From the NCBI GenBank assembly GCA_932521035.1, contig OW051492.1, forward strand, positions 8,308,001-8,372,000: a stretch of 64,000 bases of DNA. Direction: 5' to 3'. Position numbers and translations under genes: made by a program. This document shows positions 27,142 through 36,607 of this stretch, piece by piece; position 1 is the first letter of the stretch; every line of letters starts with the position of its first letter. Origin of the DNA: Oscheius dolichura (Eukaryota; Nematoda; Chromadorea; Rhabditida; Rhabditidae). Under the pieces are notes generated by a model, which searched no databases, had not been told where the DNA came from, and saw only the letters and a list, made by a program, of their open reading frames with translations.

Positions 27142-30100
27142 ATGCTTCTTTTATTTTTTCTCTTTTTGATCGGTACGGGGCCGATCGCCGGCCAGGATGA
27201 GAACAGCGAGGATGCCTTCGAGATCAAGAGGGATAAAAGTCAAGAGAATGAAGGGTAACTGATTTTAATGGGCAATATATGGATAAATTAAGGATGGAGG
27301 GATTTGTCATGAGCACGGCGATATTGGAGCCGGAGCCCAGTTCGACGATGACCACAGCGGTGGAAGAAGCCCGCGCCACGGGAATCCCAGCCCTGCCAGA
27401 AGAGGTTGGCACCTATTTTCATAGATTTAAAGGACTGTTACCGGCTTCTGAGATGGGCTACTGTAGCAGTTTTAAAGGCCACCTTATTCTGAGCAGAATG
27501 ATACCAAAAACTTTTGTCCTCCTGCTGTTTTAAGGGCGCCAATTCCAAAATTAGTGGGTAACCCCGGCCTGGCCGTCGTGGCGAGACCACTGTCTGAATT
27601 TGTAGGCTTTTGACAGTTTTTGCCCAAAAACAAATGAAAATAACCTGAAATATGATACAGTATCCCTAAATTTCAGGCAATGGCAGAGGATCCCTTCTCT
27701 GCCGCCGCCACGACCCCGGCAGCTGCTGAAATGGCCCCCATCTCATCGTCTGCTGAACCCGTTCCCAATGTTCCAGTGGTCACCACTACCGCTGAACCCA
27801 CTTCCTCTGTCCCCTCTTCCCCCGAAGAAACAAGAGAAGAAGAAGAAACGACAACAGTCGACCCGAATCTGGAACTGGTCCAGTCGACGGAGACGATCAT
27901 CTTGGATTCGACGGAGGTCGATGAGACTGTCCCAACGATTGCCGATGTGTGGACGACGTCGACCGAGACGGCGGAGAGACGTGTCTTGAAGGAGAAGAGC
28001 GGCGAGGAACTGGCCAAGAAGGATCTCCCCGAGATGGTCACCCCCGAGACTACGGTAGCCACAGAAGAGCCACAGGAGACAGTCGCCACAACGGAGGAGA
28101 CGACGACGAAGGGATCAAGTGAAATGGAAGACGAGGCACCCTTCGACAGCTCCAATTTGAGTGGGCTATTTGAAGCCGACGGCTCACCGAAGGTGGAAGA
28201 GCCGGCGCCGACTTTCCCTCTGGCTCATCTGCCGCCAACTGAACAGGAGGAGCAGAGTGCCGAGATTCTGGACAAGGAGAAAGTGCCCAAGATGACTACG
28301 GAAGCTACTACGACCATGAAAGCTCCGGAAGAGGAGGAGGAGACGACGGAGGCGGCAATAGAGGCCACGGAGGAGGAGACAACCACAGTTAGACAGCAGC
28401 CGACGACAGAAAGGACTACGACGACGGAGAGGATAACTACGGCAATGAAGCCGGTGAAAATGATGGAGGAACCACAGCGAAAGGTGATGATGAGGCCGCC
28501 GAGCAAGGTCCTGACCCCAATTACCCTGAAAATCACCTCGATTGAATGGAACGAAGATTTTGGAAATAATTCCAGCGGGAAGTTTAAGAAGCTCTCGGAG
28601 CAGATCCTCCCCGAGGTTGGGAACTTTTTTGAAATTAGAAACAATCCATTTTCAGTTGGCAATATGGTTGAAGAACGAGCTGGGAGATGACTTTATGATG
28701 GTGGAGATTGACTCTTTTACGAAGGGATCCGTCGTGGTGAATGCTCACATGACGACGAAGGAGCCCATCGGCGATCCGGAACAGTTAGCTAATCGACTGG
28801 AGAGCACTATCACGACGGGAGGAAATCGACTCGGAGGGAATCTCGTCGACCCGGCTACAATTACAGTCAATGGTTGGTTCATTTGGGCTTATTTTCGGGG
28901 GGAATAGAGGTTGACTGACCCGTAAGACCCGCAAGATCTCGGCAGGTGGAAGAGGTCACCCTCGGTCAGAAATCAGAAGCGTTGGTTTAATTACCCAAGT
29001 TTGAGGTAGAGAATACCTTCCGACCCTAGGAAAAGTAGAGGTTGAGAGACTAATTTTGGAAGGCCTTCCCTTTGAGGATGGCAACAATGGGCAGTTGATC
29101 GGTCAAATGTTTATTGTTAGGGGGAATTTATCGGAACAAGGCTTCCCTCCACAGAGAGCGGCTCCCTTGGGTTTCGGCTGGATGGAATTCACGCATCGGC
29201 CATTCACACATTCCCCAGTGGATTCACAGTCACTGTCGACATCTTCGTCGCTGTATATGGGGGTAACAAATGGAAGCAAGGCGAACTAAAAAGTGTTCGA
29301 ACTGGAAATTTCGAAATCTTTAATGCAGTAGAAGTACATGGTGGCAGCCAGGGGAAGGAGGGTCTAAAGTATCTATTGAGTTTAAAAAAATGGGGTTAGA
29401 CTTACCAAAACGAGAAGAAGGAAACGCATCTTGGGGGAGAATAGTGAAGAGCAGACGGGGGAGGACGGCTTATATGGAACGAGACGGGCGGGGTGGGAAA
29501 CAGCTCAATGCCTGAAATCTGTTACACTGTGCTCTTTTTGAAAAGGGAACAAAGGATCGGTTTGCAGAAAACTGGGAATTTATCCCCCTGCAAAAATTAG
29601 GCTCTCTTTCAGGGAAAGCTGGGCAGGGGCAACTCGGGGAGCAGGACCGAGGCGCGGGTTGAAATACCGTCTTTAGGCAACTACCGTAACCCATCTACTG
29701 GGTCCCTGAGAGTTTCATTAAATGGATTACGGTAATAATAGTCTTCCACTTATAGGAATACCCTCCCGTGCCTATCTGGACCGTGTCAATGCCTCCTACT
29801 CCCCCGTGCCCACTTCCCCCCTCCTCATCGCGGCCATCATCGGCGTCGCCGCCGTCCTCCTCATCCTTATCATAGTTTTAATTTGTTTGGTTCGTTTCCC
29901 GCCTTGCTCCCCAATTCAAATCTCTCCAGATAAATAACCGACGATCTCATGGCGGAATGAAGATGGGCAGTCTCCCGATTCATGTGGAGGACTCTCCTCC
30001 CATAAGGAATGCGGGCGTCCCACAGCTCAATTTGTATGTTTTATTGTTATTTTTAAAGAGGACGAGAGATTGTTCAGAATGTCATATGCTAATTCTACAC

Positions 30101-30147
30101 GTACCACGGGAATATCGCCACGACCAGACGAGAGGGAAGTGGTGTGA
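27142..30147 (+). CDS. Mucin-like SEA-domain transmembrane protein (562 aa)
   Basis: Exons: 27142-27254, 27293-27404, 27677-28615, 28656-28872, 29756-29889, 29930-30033, 30078-30147; phases agree. The signal peptide MLLLFFLFLIGTGPIAG is followed by a long Thr/Glu/Pro-rich ectodomain (to about residue 345) with many TTE/ETTT clusters, likely O-glycosylated. A SEA domain spans about residues 360-460 (TPITLKITSIEWNEDFGN, LSEQILPE, IDSFTKGSVVVNAHM). GSVVV matches the SEA autocleavage site between Gly and Ser. A membrane helix (LLIAAIIGVAAVLLILIIVL) lies near residues 482-502, and the tail is basic then Ser/Thr/Pro-rich, ending PDEREVV. AATAAA lies at about 30222. Probably an apical or cuticle-facing cell-surface mucin. 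The last exon junction is the least certain. Confidence 0.82.
28984..29080 (+). ncRNA. SL1 spliced-leader RNA gene
   Basis: Positions 28984-29005 match the conserved 22-nt nematode SL1 exon (GGTTTAATTACCC then AAGTTTGAG) exactly as I know it, directly followed by a GT donor (29006). About 47 nt downstream is an Sm-binding-type AATTTTGG (29052-29059), followed by GGAAGGCCTTCC, which can form a short 3' hairpin. A possible TTCC/GGAA helix lies between them. The order leader, donor, stem, Sm site, hairpin is that of SL RNAs, which donate their 5' exon to pre-mRNAs in trans. The gene is solitary here and lies in the intron 28873-29755 of the SEA gene, same strand. The 3' end is approximate. Confidence 0.88.
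29103..29429 (-). CDS. Nested cysteine-rich secreted peptide (65 aa)
   Basis: Three exons on minus, inside the intron of the SEA gene: 29406-29429, 29338-29363, 29103-29250; phases agree (GTAAGT donor, CTTTAG acceptor; GTAC donor, ATACAG acceptor). The signal peptide MRFLLLVLTLLPLAAT precedes an acidic start (DEDVDSD) and a compact Cys region: C-ESTGE-C-VNGR-C, then ALCGG and KPC. The C-x5-C-x4-C spacing with a Gly resembles EB/EGF-like modules, but the peptide is too short for a full domain. Five cysteines in the mature part is an odd number. Function unknown. Confidence 0.62.
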
Positions 30148-30536
30148 GAAGAGACCAGCGGGGAGGACGGCTCCCTCGACTACCTACTGCCATTGACATG
30201 CCTAATATTGACTCATATCCACAATAAAAGTATTCTCTAGACCTTCTCTTTCAGTTGGGGAAGTGTACAAAAGAATGGGAGGAACTGGTTCAGCCCAGTT
30301 GAAGTGGGTAGTATAGTACGTAACCGAGTTCTTCCTCACCAACCGATGGGAAGGGGAAAAGGGAGGATGGGAAGGCCAGAAGAAAGTCTAGAGATTATGA
30401 TAGCCAGGGGATTATAACTGATACTCCAAGAAAATGTTTATTTATTCATCACACCAAAGGAAGTTATAGGGAGGAAGGAGACAGGAGCAAGGCGCGTGGG
30501 GGTTGATGCAGGGTGAGAAGTGGACACCCCGCGGGG
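30148..30536. other. Intergenic, poly(A) region of the SEA gene
   Basis: Contains the AATAAA of the upstream gene (about 30222) and no further coding signal. Confidence 0.4.
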
Positions 30537-30807
30537 GGCGCGGAAATAAGTTCCCACAATTCTAGCCCCCCGGATACTTACCTGGTAATCTCCCTATAGA
30601 ACGATATTTAAAGGCTCTAAACAAAACTCGTAGTAAGCATTCCGGGGAGCTGCGCCCCCCGGACCCCCTGCCTAGTGGCTCCTCGTCGACATGCCTGCGA
30701 CATGTCTCCTTCGGAGCCTTTACTTGGGAGGGGGGTATCCGCTGAAAATAATACGAAATATGAAGTAAAATAGGGAAACTAGAATTGTGGGAACTTATTT
30801 CCGCGCC
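30537..30807. mobile_element. MITE-like element with perfect 29-bp terminal inverted repeats
   Basis: The left terminus 30537-30565 (GGCGCGGAAATAAGTTCCCA then CAATTCTAG) is the exact reverse complement of 30779-30807. The 271-bp interior has no transposase. Immediately to the right, 30820-30858 repeats GGGAACTTATTTCCGC and its inverse as a second short hairpin, suggesting a nested or tandem terminus. Probably a non-autonomous DNA transposon. Confidence 0.8.
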
Positions 30808-30907
30808 GCCAGAGAGATGGGAACTTATTTCCGCAAGGGGCGCGGAAATAAGTTCTCGCACCCGAAAACTGTGGGAATTTAATTTTTTGAAGGAATTCGG
30901 CTCTATC

Positions 30908-31162
30908 CTACCCTAATAATGGGCAGATGTCTGTGTGTCTGTCTGTCTATCTGTATGACCTGTCGTCTATACGGATTGACCGGTCGAAAGTGAGAGAAGC
31001 AGAAAGTTTCGACCGTAGGATCTTACCTGACCGTCAAAGCTTATTCGACAAGAAAATTACTAGAACAGCGCTTTGGGGAAGGGGGAGCAGGCGCTGTCGA
31101 AGTTGTTTTTCGACCGAGTTGTTCACCCCAGCGCCGTCGAAGACGGCCGGAGGCATACTTGT
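30908..31162 (+). repeat. Dispersed repeat, copy 2 (about 255 bp)
   Basis: Same family as 24315-24560 but in the opposite orientation; starts CCTACCCTAATAATGGGCAG and ends ACGGCCGGAGGCATACTTGT. The copies differ by substitutions and small indels, so they are not a recent duplication. Confidence 0.85.
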
Positions 31163-31441
31163 TTTAGGAAAAGACGGACGCCGTCGTCTGTCCTTGTAAG
31201 AGGGACCACTTTCGGGTGATACAAGCAAAATCTAGACCGCTCAATGCAGTTTCCTTTGCTGATTCCGATACTTTATTCAGTTTTTGTGGAAGAAATGAAA
31301 GGGGCGACGATTTCAGCTGAAACAGTGCTTTGTTGAGCCCGCCTCTATTCCCTGGCCTCGATCTACCCTCGATACTTTCTATCCAATTTCATTTAGTTAA
31401 CATTCATTTTAAGAAGTAAGAAAGTTCAACAAAGTCATCGA

Positions 31442-33712
31442 TTACCTATAAAATGGTACAAATTCTTCGACGGTAAGCTTTACGTCTAGTTCAGGAACCA
31501 GCTTGCCGTCCATGTGCTCTATGGCCTGAATTGTATTACCATGGCCATCCTTTCTCCGTTCTCCTACCATTTTAACACATCCAGAAGCTTCAAATTCTAC
31601 GTAGGCCAGCCCTGACAAGTTTCCATGCATGTCCATGTTCCTCCTGCAGGCGATGACCCTCCCATAACGGCTGAATATCTTCTTCAGATCGGCCTCCGCA
31701 ATATTCGAGGTCCAATTTCCCACGACTATAGTCCGCCCAGGTTCAAAGGCTCGGGGTTTGATGGAATTTGGTCTGAATGTATTTTTAAAACAATAAAAAG
31801 AGGGTCTCCTACCTGTTAGACCAGTTTTTAAACTGAACATTCAGCTCTCCTCCACAGTCGTTCGGTGTCTTGTCCATTGCGAAGATGACGTCCTTGGCCG
31901 ATTTGACGTCCTCATAGTGGAGATCTATCTGCTTTATTATTCCATTGATATCCCGTTGGGGAAAACGATTGACAATTGGTGCAAGCTGTCCAAAACGAGT
32001 ATTGATATCCGGGATTGTCCAGGCGGGATTCAGGTTCTCCACCGTAATCACTCTGTTCGGCCTAAAAAGATGAACTTTTTCTATTGCGATAATGTTGATA
32101 ATGTTCTACTATTTGCGCCTGTAACTTTTGATTCTCTATAGATTTATATATTTTCTTTTTTAGGCTATTTACTTCCGACCTTGCTCTTTATTTTGGTATA
32201 CAATATTGGGGAATAACTTGAGAACCTATTAAGATATACGGGCCGGCCCGAACCGGCCGCGAAAAGTCTCGCCCGACGACGGTAACTTATTTCATTTGAC
32301 CATTTCAATGCCGTGTTATATACAAAAATACAGCAGAAAATCTGTAGTATACAGCGCAGTTGAGTAAGGACTAAAATAAAGATGGTATCAAAAGTTATAG
32401 GCGCTTATGTGGGGGCACGTCGCGGGCCCGTCTGATTGGCGCAACCGTACTTGATTCCTCTCTGCCCATTCTGCTTGGGTTTCTCCACATAAGGTGAACG
32501 AGGCATGTTCTCTCGAGTGTCCTTCTCCATGTACGGTGGATCATCTGATCTGATGACTTGTGGGGCGGCTCGTCTATTCCTTGGAGGAGACCCTAGAGAA
32601 GGGAGATGCCTCTCTGGAGCAGCTGGTTGGATTGGAGCCGGAGGCGGGGAGACCGGCGAAGGGAGGTTCCTCTCCTGACGAGGAAGCCGAGTAGGAGCTC
32701 GGAGCGGGGGAACGGGAGAAGCCAGTTGGAGACTAAGGAGACTCGGCAGAGCCGAAGACGGGCCCGGTGCAGTAGGAGAAAGCGGCGGAGACGTTGATTC
32801 TCTCTTCGGCTTGACCGGATTGAACTTCAGCTCATCGAGATCTTCGAGCAACTCTTTGATAAGAACACGATCCTGTTCCGTTTGGATGAAGAGGACTGAA
32901 AGGGTTGAGAGAAGAGGAGAGAAACTAACGGTGGGCAATTAAATTCGGCCCAGAGTTCCCTTCAAACGTTCCTCCCCCACAATAACAGGGCATGGGGGCG
33001 TAGGTTTCTTTACAGTCTTTGCAGATACAATGGCCGCAGGTGGAGAGATAGGGAACGTGTTCCGAATCTGAAATACCCTATATTATAGTCTAGCGAAGTC
33101 CGAAGGCCCCTCTAGTGGATCGCACCTTCCCTTGAATCTCGGCCTCGGTCCCCGCTTTCTCCGCCGCCACCCCCTCAAATGTCTGTTTACGAGTGATCTG
33201 TCCCCATATCCCGCTCCAATTTTTCACTTATCACGGTTTGATTATCGAATTCTGTCTGCCCGAAGGTTCCACGTTTGCACATCCGGCCGATAACAGGCGA
33301 TGGCACTTTTCTGGAGCCGTTGTCATCCATTTTTTGGGCTGGCTTACAGAAAGAAATTACTGCCCGCCAGAATACTCTAGTGTGTCGAATGGGAGCCTAC
33401 TCCATATTCCCCTGGAAGTGCAGGGAGGACATGTTGGAAACGCGTCCACCAGGGCTGGCCAAGACTAGAACTCGAGGCGAAATTGGTCGTCTCGATCTCG
33501 TCTCATCCTTGAAAACCCTCGTCTAGGCCAGCCCTTTCGCCCACCCAAAGAGATGGCAACGAGCCCACGAACAAGGGGAGGCTAGCCGAATGCCCCCGGG
33601 CGGACAAACTACAGACGTAAAATTGTGGTGTTCCTCCCAAAAAAGCCCCGGAAGTAATAAACTGACCGTACTCCTCGTTGCAATTCCTACAAACCATGAT
33701 ATCGTCAGCCAT
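31442..33712 (-). CDS. RING finger plus two RRM protein (388 aa model)
   Basis: Minus exons: 33667-33712, 32930-33067, 32451-32895, 31813-32061, 31568-31772, 31442-31525; phases agree. The N-terminal RING finger has CRNC at residues 8-11, CGHCICKDC at 26-34, and a shortened last pair CYC at 43-45. A long Ser/Pro/Arg-rich linker follows (about 65-205). RRM-like domains follow: NRVITVENLNP..., degenerate; then RTIVVGNWTSNIAEADLKKI with LAYVEFEASG. The RING suggests a ubiquitin ligase and the RRMs RNA or protein binding. The junction 32451 to 32061 is inferred from phase alone; without it the third exon reads on to a stop at 32405, giving a 224-aa RING plus linker protein, so there may be two genes or two isoforms. 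Introns are 34-42 nt except the first (599 nt) and third (389 nt). Confidence 0.66.
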
Positions 33713-33825
33713 TCTGTGTCCTGGGATACTGTAACTACTATAACGGAATGAAAGGGTTAAATGAAGGAATATCTCCGAAATATCGGGGTACTGTATAAGC
33801 ATTACAGTATCAAGATATTACAATT

Positions 33826-34748
33826 TTATTGGAGCGGGAGAAAGCCCGGTGAAGAGGCATGCCTCTCCTGGGGCAGCGGCTGAGTAGGAGCTTGGGGTGG
33901 GATAACAACAGGAGAAGCCAGCAAGGTGGCTTGGCAGGGCCGGAGACGGGTCCGGGGCAGTGGGAGAAAGCGGTGGAGACGTTGATTCTCTCTTCCGCTT
34001 GACCGATCGAGATCTTCGAGCAACTCTTTGATAAGGACCTGGTCCTGTTCGGCTTGGATGAAGAGGACTGAAAAGACTGGGATATTAGAAAAGAAGAGGA
34101 AAACTAACGGTGGGCAATTAAGAGCTCCTTTCAAACGTTCCTCCCCCACAATAACAGGGCATGGGAGCGTGGGTTTCTTTACAGTTTTTGCAGATACAAT
34201 GACCACAGGTGGAGAGATAGGGAACGTGTTCTGAATCTGGAATACCGTATTTAACATATCTAGAGGTGGTCCACTAGCCCCTCTTCCCCACCCCCTCAAA
34301 AGCCTGTTTGTGGGCTGCCTGCCCCCATATCCCGCTCTAATTTCTCACTTATCTATTATCGAACTGTCTGTCCAAGGTTTTCCATGTTTGCACATCCGGC
34401 CGATAACAGCCGATGGCACTTTTCCGGCGCTATTCCCCGTCCATTTTTGGGCTGACTCACAGAAAGAAATTACTGATCATTGACCAGAATACTCTAGTGT
34501 ATTGAATGGGAGCCGTATCCACGTTCCCCTGGAAGTGCAGGGAAGGCAGGTTTTGGGAACGCGCCCAAGGAGCCCACAAACAAGGGGTGGCGAGCCGAAG
34601 GCCCCGGGGCGAACAAACTACAGTCCTGTCATCAATCCGCCGTATTTTCAGCGCAAAATTGTGGTGTTCCTTCCAAAAAAGCAACGGAAGTAATAAACTG
34701 ACCGTACTCCTCATTGCAATTTCTACAAGCCATGATATCGTCAGTCAT
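33826..34748 (-). pseudogene. Decayed tandem copy of the RING gene
   Basis: Exon 1 (34703-34748) and the second RING exon (from 34236 down) match the neighbouring gene closely and keep CRNC and CGHCICKNC. A 10-nt deletion just after GGGTFE then brings a stop codon in frame, so only about 54 residues remain. Downstream, another deletion of about 17 nt shifts the frame in the linker, and similarity ends near 33840. The flanking promoter-like sequence is duplicated too (33736-33800 versus 34776-34830), so a unit of about 1.04 kb was duplicated. A short RING-only product could still be made. Confidence 0.75.
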
Positions 34749-34852
34749 TCTGTGTCCTGGGTTACTGTAACTACTATAACGGAATGAAAGGGTTAAATGA
34801 AGGAATATCTCCGAAATATCGGTTACTTTCGAGCCATTACAGTATCCACAAT

Positions 34853-35888
34853 TTATAACTTTATTGGAGCGGGAGAACTAACACTGCTAACAGTAATCTT
34901 GGGCCTGCCGGGTCCAAACGGCTTTAAATGTCTCTCCAGGGCCCTTTTGACGCCTTGGGGCGAATCGAATCGGATCCGGGCTTCACCTCTCTGGTTCCCG
35001 AAACGATCGGTCAATATCGTCACGTGCCGGATGGGCCCGTCTTTGCCGAAGACCCTGCGGAGCTCCTCATCGGTTACGGTACCGAGTCCCCAGACGTGGA
35101 CAGTCAACTCGTTCGCCTGCGTACGGATGGCCGCCACCTTCTCGAAAGCTTGCAATCTATCCGGATTCCTAGAACTATGATTCATTTTTCGACTATTTTA
35201 GAATATAAACCTGGGAGAATTCTTCTTGAGAGCCACGCTGAGGGCCGTCCCTCCAATGACCTTTCGATTCATCTCTTTGATGGCCCGGTCGGCCTCCTGA
35301 GACGAATAATACTCTACCGTAACTATTCCGTTGTTTTGGTTGAGATTATTCCCAAATGTGGCGTCTTTGATCCTTCCATAGCTGTTAAAATGCCGATGAA
35401 CGTCATTAGAAGTCCAACTGCGGGGAATGTTCTTCACAAAGATGACAGAATTCCTGAAAGAGCTGCTATTCTTTTGATTTTAGGAAGAGTTACAAATATT
35501 CCTCTCCGGAATCATTATTTAGATTTGCGAAATGATTTTTGGTCTTCTGGAGCTCAGCCCAATCATTTTGGGCTTGATCTATCAAGCCGAGAATTTCTAA
35601 AAACTCGAAAATTGCCCCTCTCCCCATCCTGATACTTACTTATGGCCGAATCATTCGGCTGGGCCTCGGCAAAAGCGTCCACACGCTTGCAAATGCAGCA
35701 TGTTGTGTTTTTTTCAGTATAGATTAATTGCTCCCAGCATACTTTACAAATAGAATGACCACAGGAGCCAATATAAGGCAGATTGTCTTGAGTATCTAAT
35801 GGATGGATTATTTATGAAATGAGTATCGAAAATTACTATAGACTTCAATACAAATGGGGCAGCCTAACTTATCCTCTTCCGTGGTCAT
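34853..35888 (-). CDS. RING finger plus two RRM protein (283 aa)
   Basis: Minus exons: 35837-35888, 35640-35795, 35494-35578, 35211-35453, 34853-35168; phases agree. The RING finger is canonical: CPIC at residues 10-13, CGHSICKVC at 29-37, CCIC at 50-53. A helical acidic linker follows (NQAQNDWAELQKTKNHFANL). RRM1 starts SVIFVKNIPRSW and contains GIVTVEYYSSQEADRAI; RRM2 starts ELTVHVWGLGTVTDEELRRV and contains GEARIRFDSPQGV. The architecture recalls CNOT4 (RING then RRM), but without a C3H1 finger and with two RRMs. Likely a cytoplasmic or nuclear E3 ligase that contacts RNA or RNPs. It is divergent from the long RING-RRM gene at 36608, sharing a 719-bp intergenic region. Confidence 0.8.
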
Positions 35889-36202
35889 GGTGGGGGGAAG
35901 AGAGAATGAGAGAAGTGCTATTGACTCGGGAATAAACCACTACGAAGAGATAACGGGCCGCGGTGATTCAGCGGAACAACGATTATTTGCTATCAGCCGC
36001 CTTTTCGCTCACCTATTTCCATTTTTCACTGCTCAATTTGTCCTTTTTACAATAAAAAATATTAGCAAGAAATATACTTCAACTTACAGTGGTGATTAAA
36101 AGTTTGGAAACTTTTGAGTTTTTTGGGATAGCTCTGTCGTTTTGGGGAGAAATTCACTCAAAATGAACTACGTGGGATAAAAGCTGGTGAGAAATTTGGT
36201 GG

Positions 36203-36381
36203 TATAGTCTGTCAAGAAAAAAAGACGACATTCAAGGTTTAACGATTTAGTCACGAGCCTAACTTACTGGCCTTTTTTTCTTCTTGGCCGCTTAAAAATA
36301 ATCTGTCAGTTCGCTCCATCACTAAAATTTGTTCTCGGCCAGTTAGACCTTGAATGTCGTCTTTTTTCTTAACAGACTATA
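36203..36381. mobile_element. Palindromic MITE-like element in the divergent promoter
   Basis: 36203-36242 (TATAGTCTGTCAAGAAAAAA then GACGACATTCAAGGTTTA) and 36342-36381 are inverted copies with only two or three mismatches. The 100-bp interior is not coding. It sits between the two divergent RING-RRM genes, so it may influence both promoters. Confidence 0.75.
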
Positions 36382-36607
36382 GGGTTCGTTTTTTTCGAAA
36401 CTATTGACCGCCGCTGTATATCAACCACAATACTCCAAACCTATAACTTCTTCTTCTATCTTTTTCATATTTTCCTATGTAGCCTTTTTCCTTCTCTCCT
36501 ACATTTTGGAAGGCTGATAATCTTCAGAGAGAGAGCTGTGTATCTTTGCCTAAAATCGATCTGAATTTCTCACTTATCAGTGGACTGGGCCGACTCGACG
36601 CCTCGAA

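Noticed and set aside
27673-28155. 160-codon minus frame rich in Ser/Val
   Set aside because: Shadow of the Thr/Glu-rich exon of the SEA-domain gene.
34928-35632. 234-codon plus frame
   Set aside because: Antisense shadow of the RRM exons of the minus-strand RING-RRM gene.
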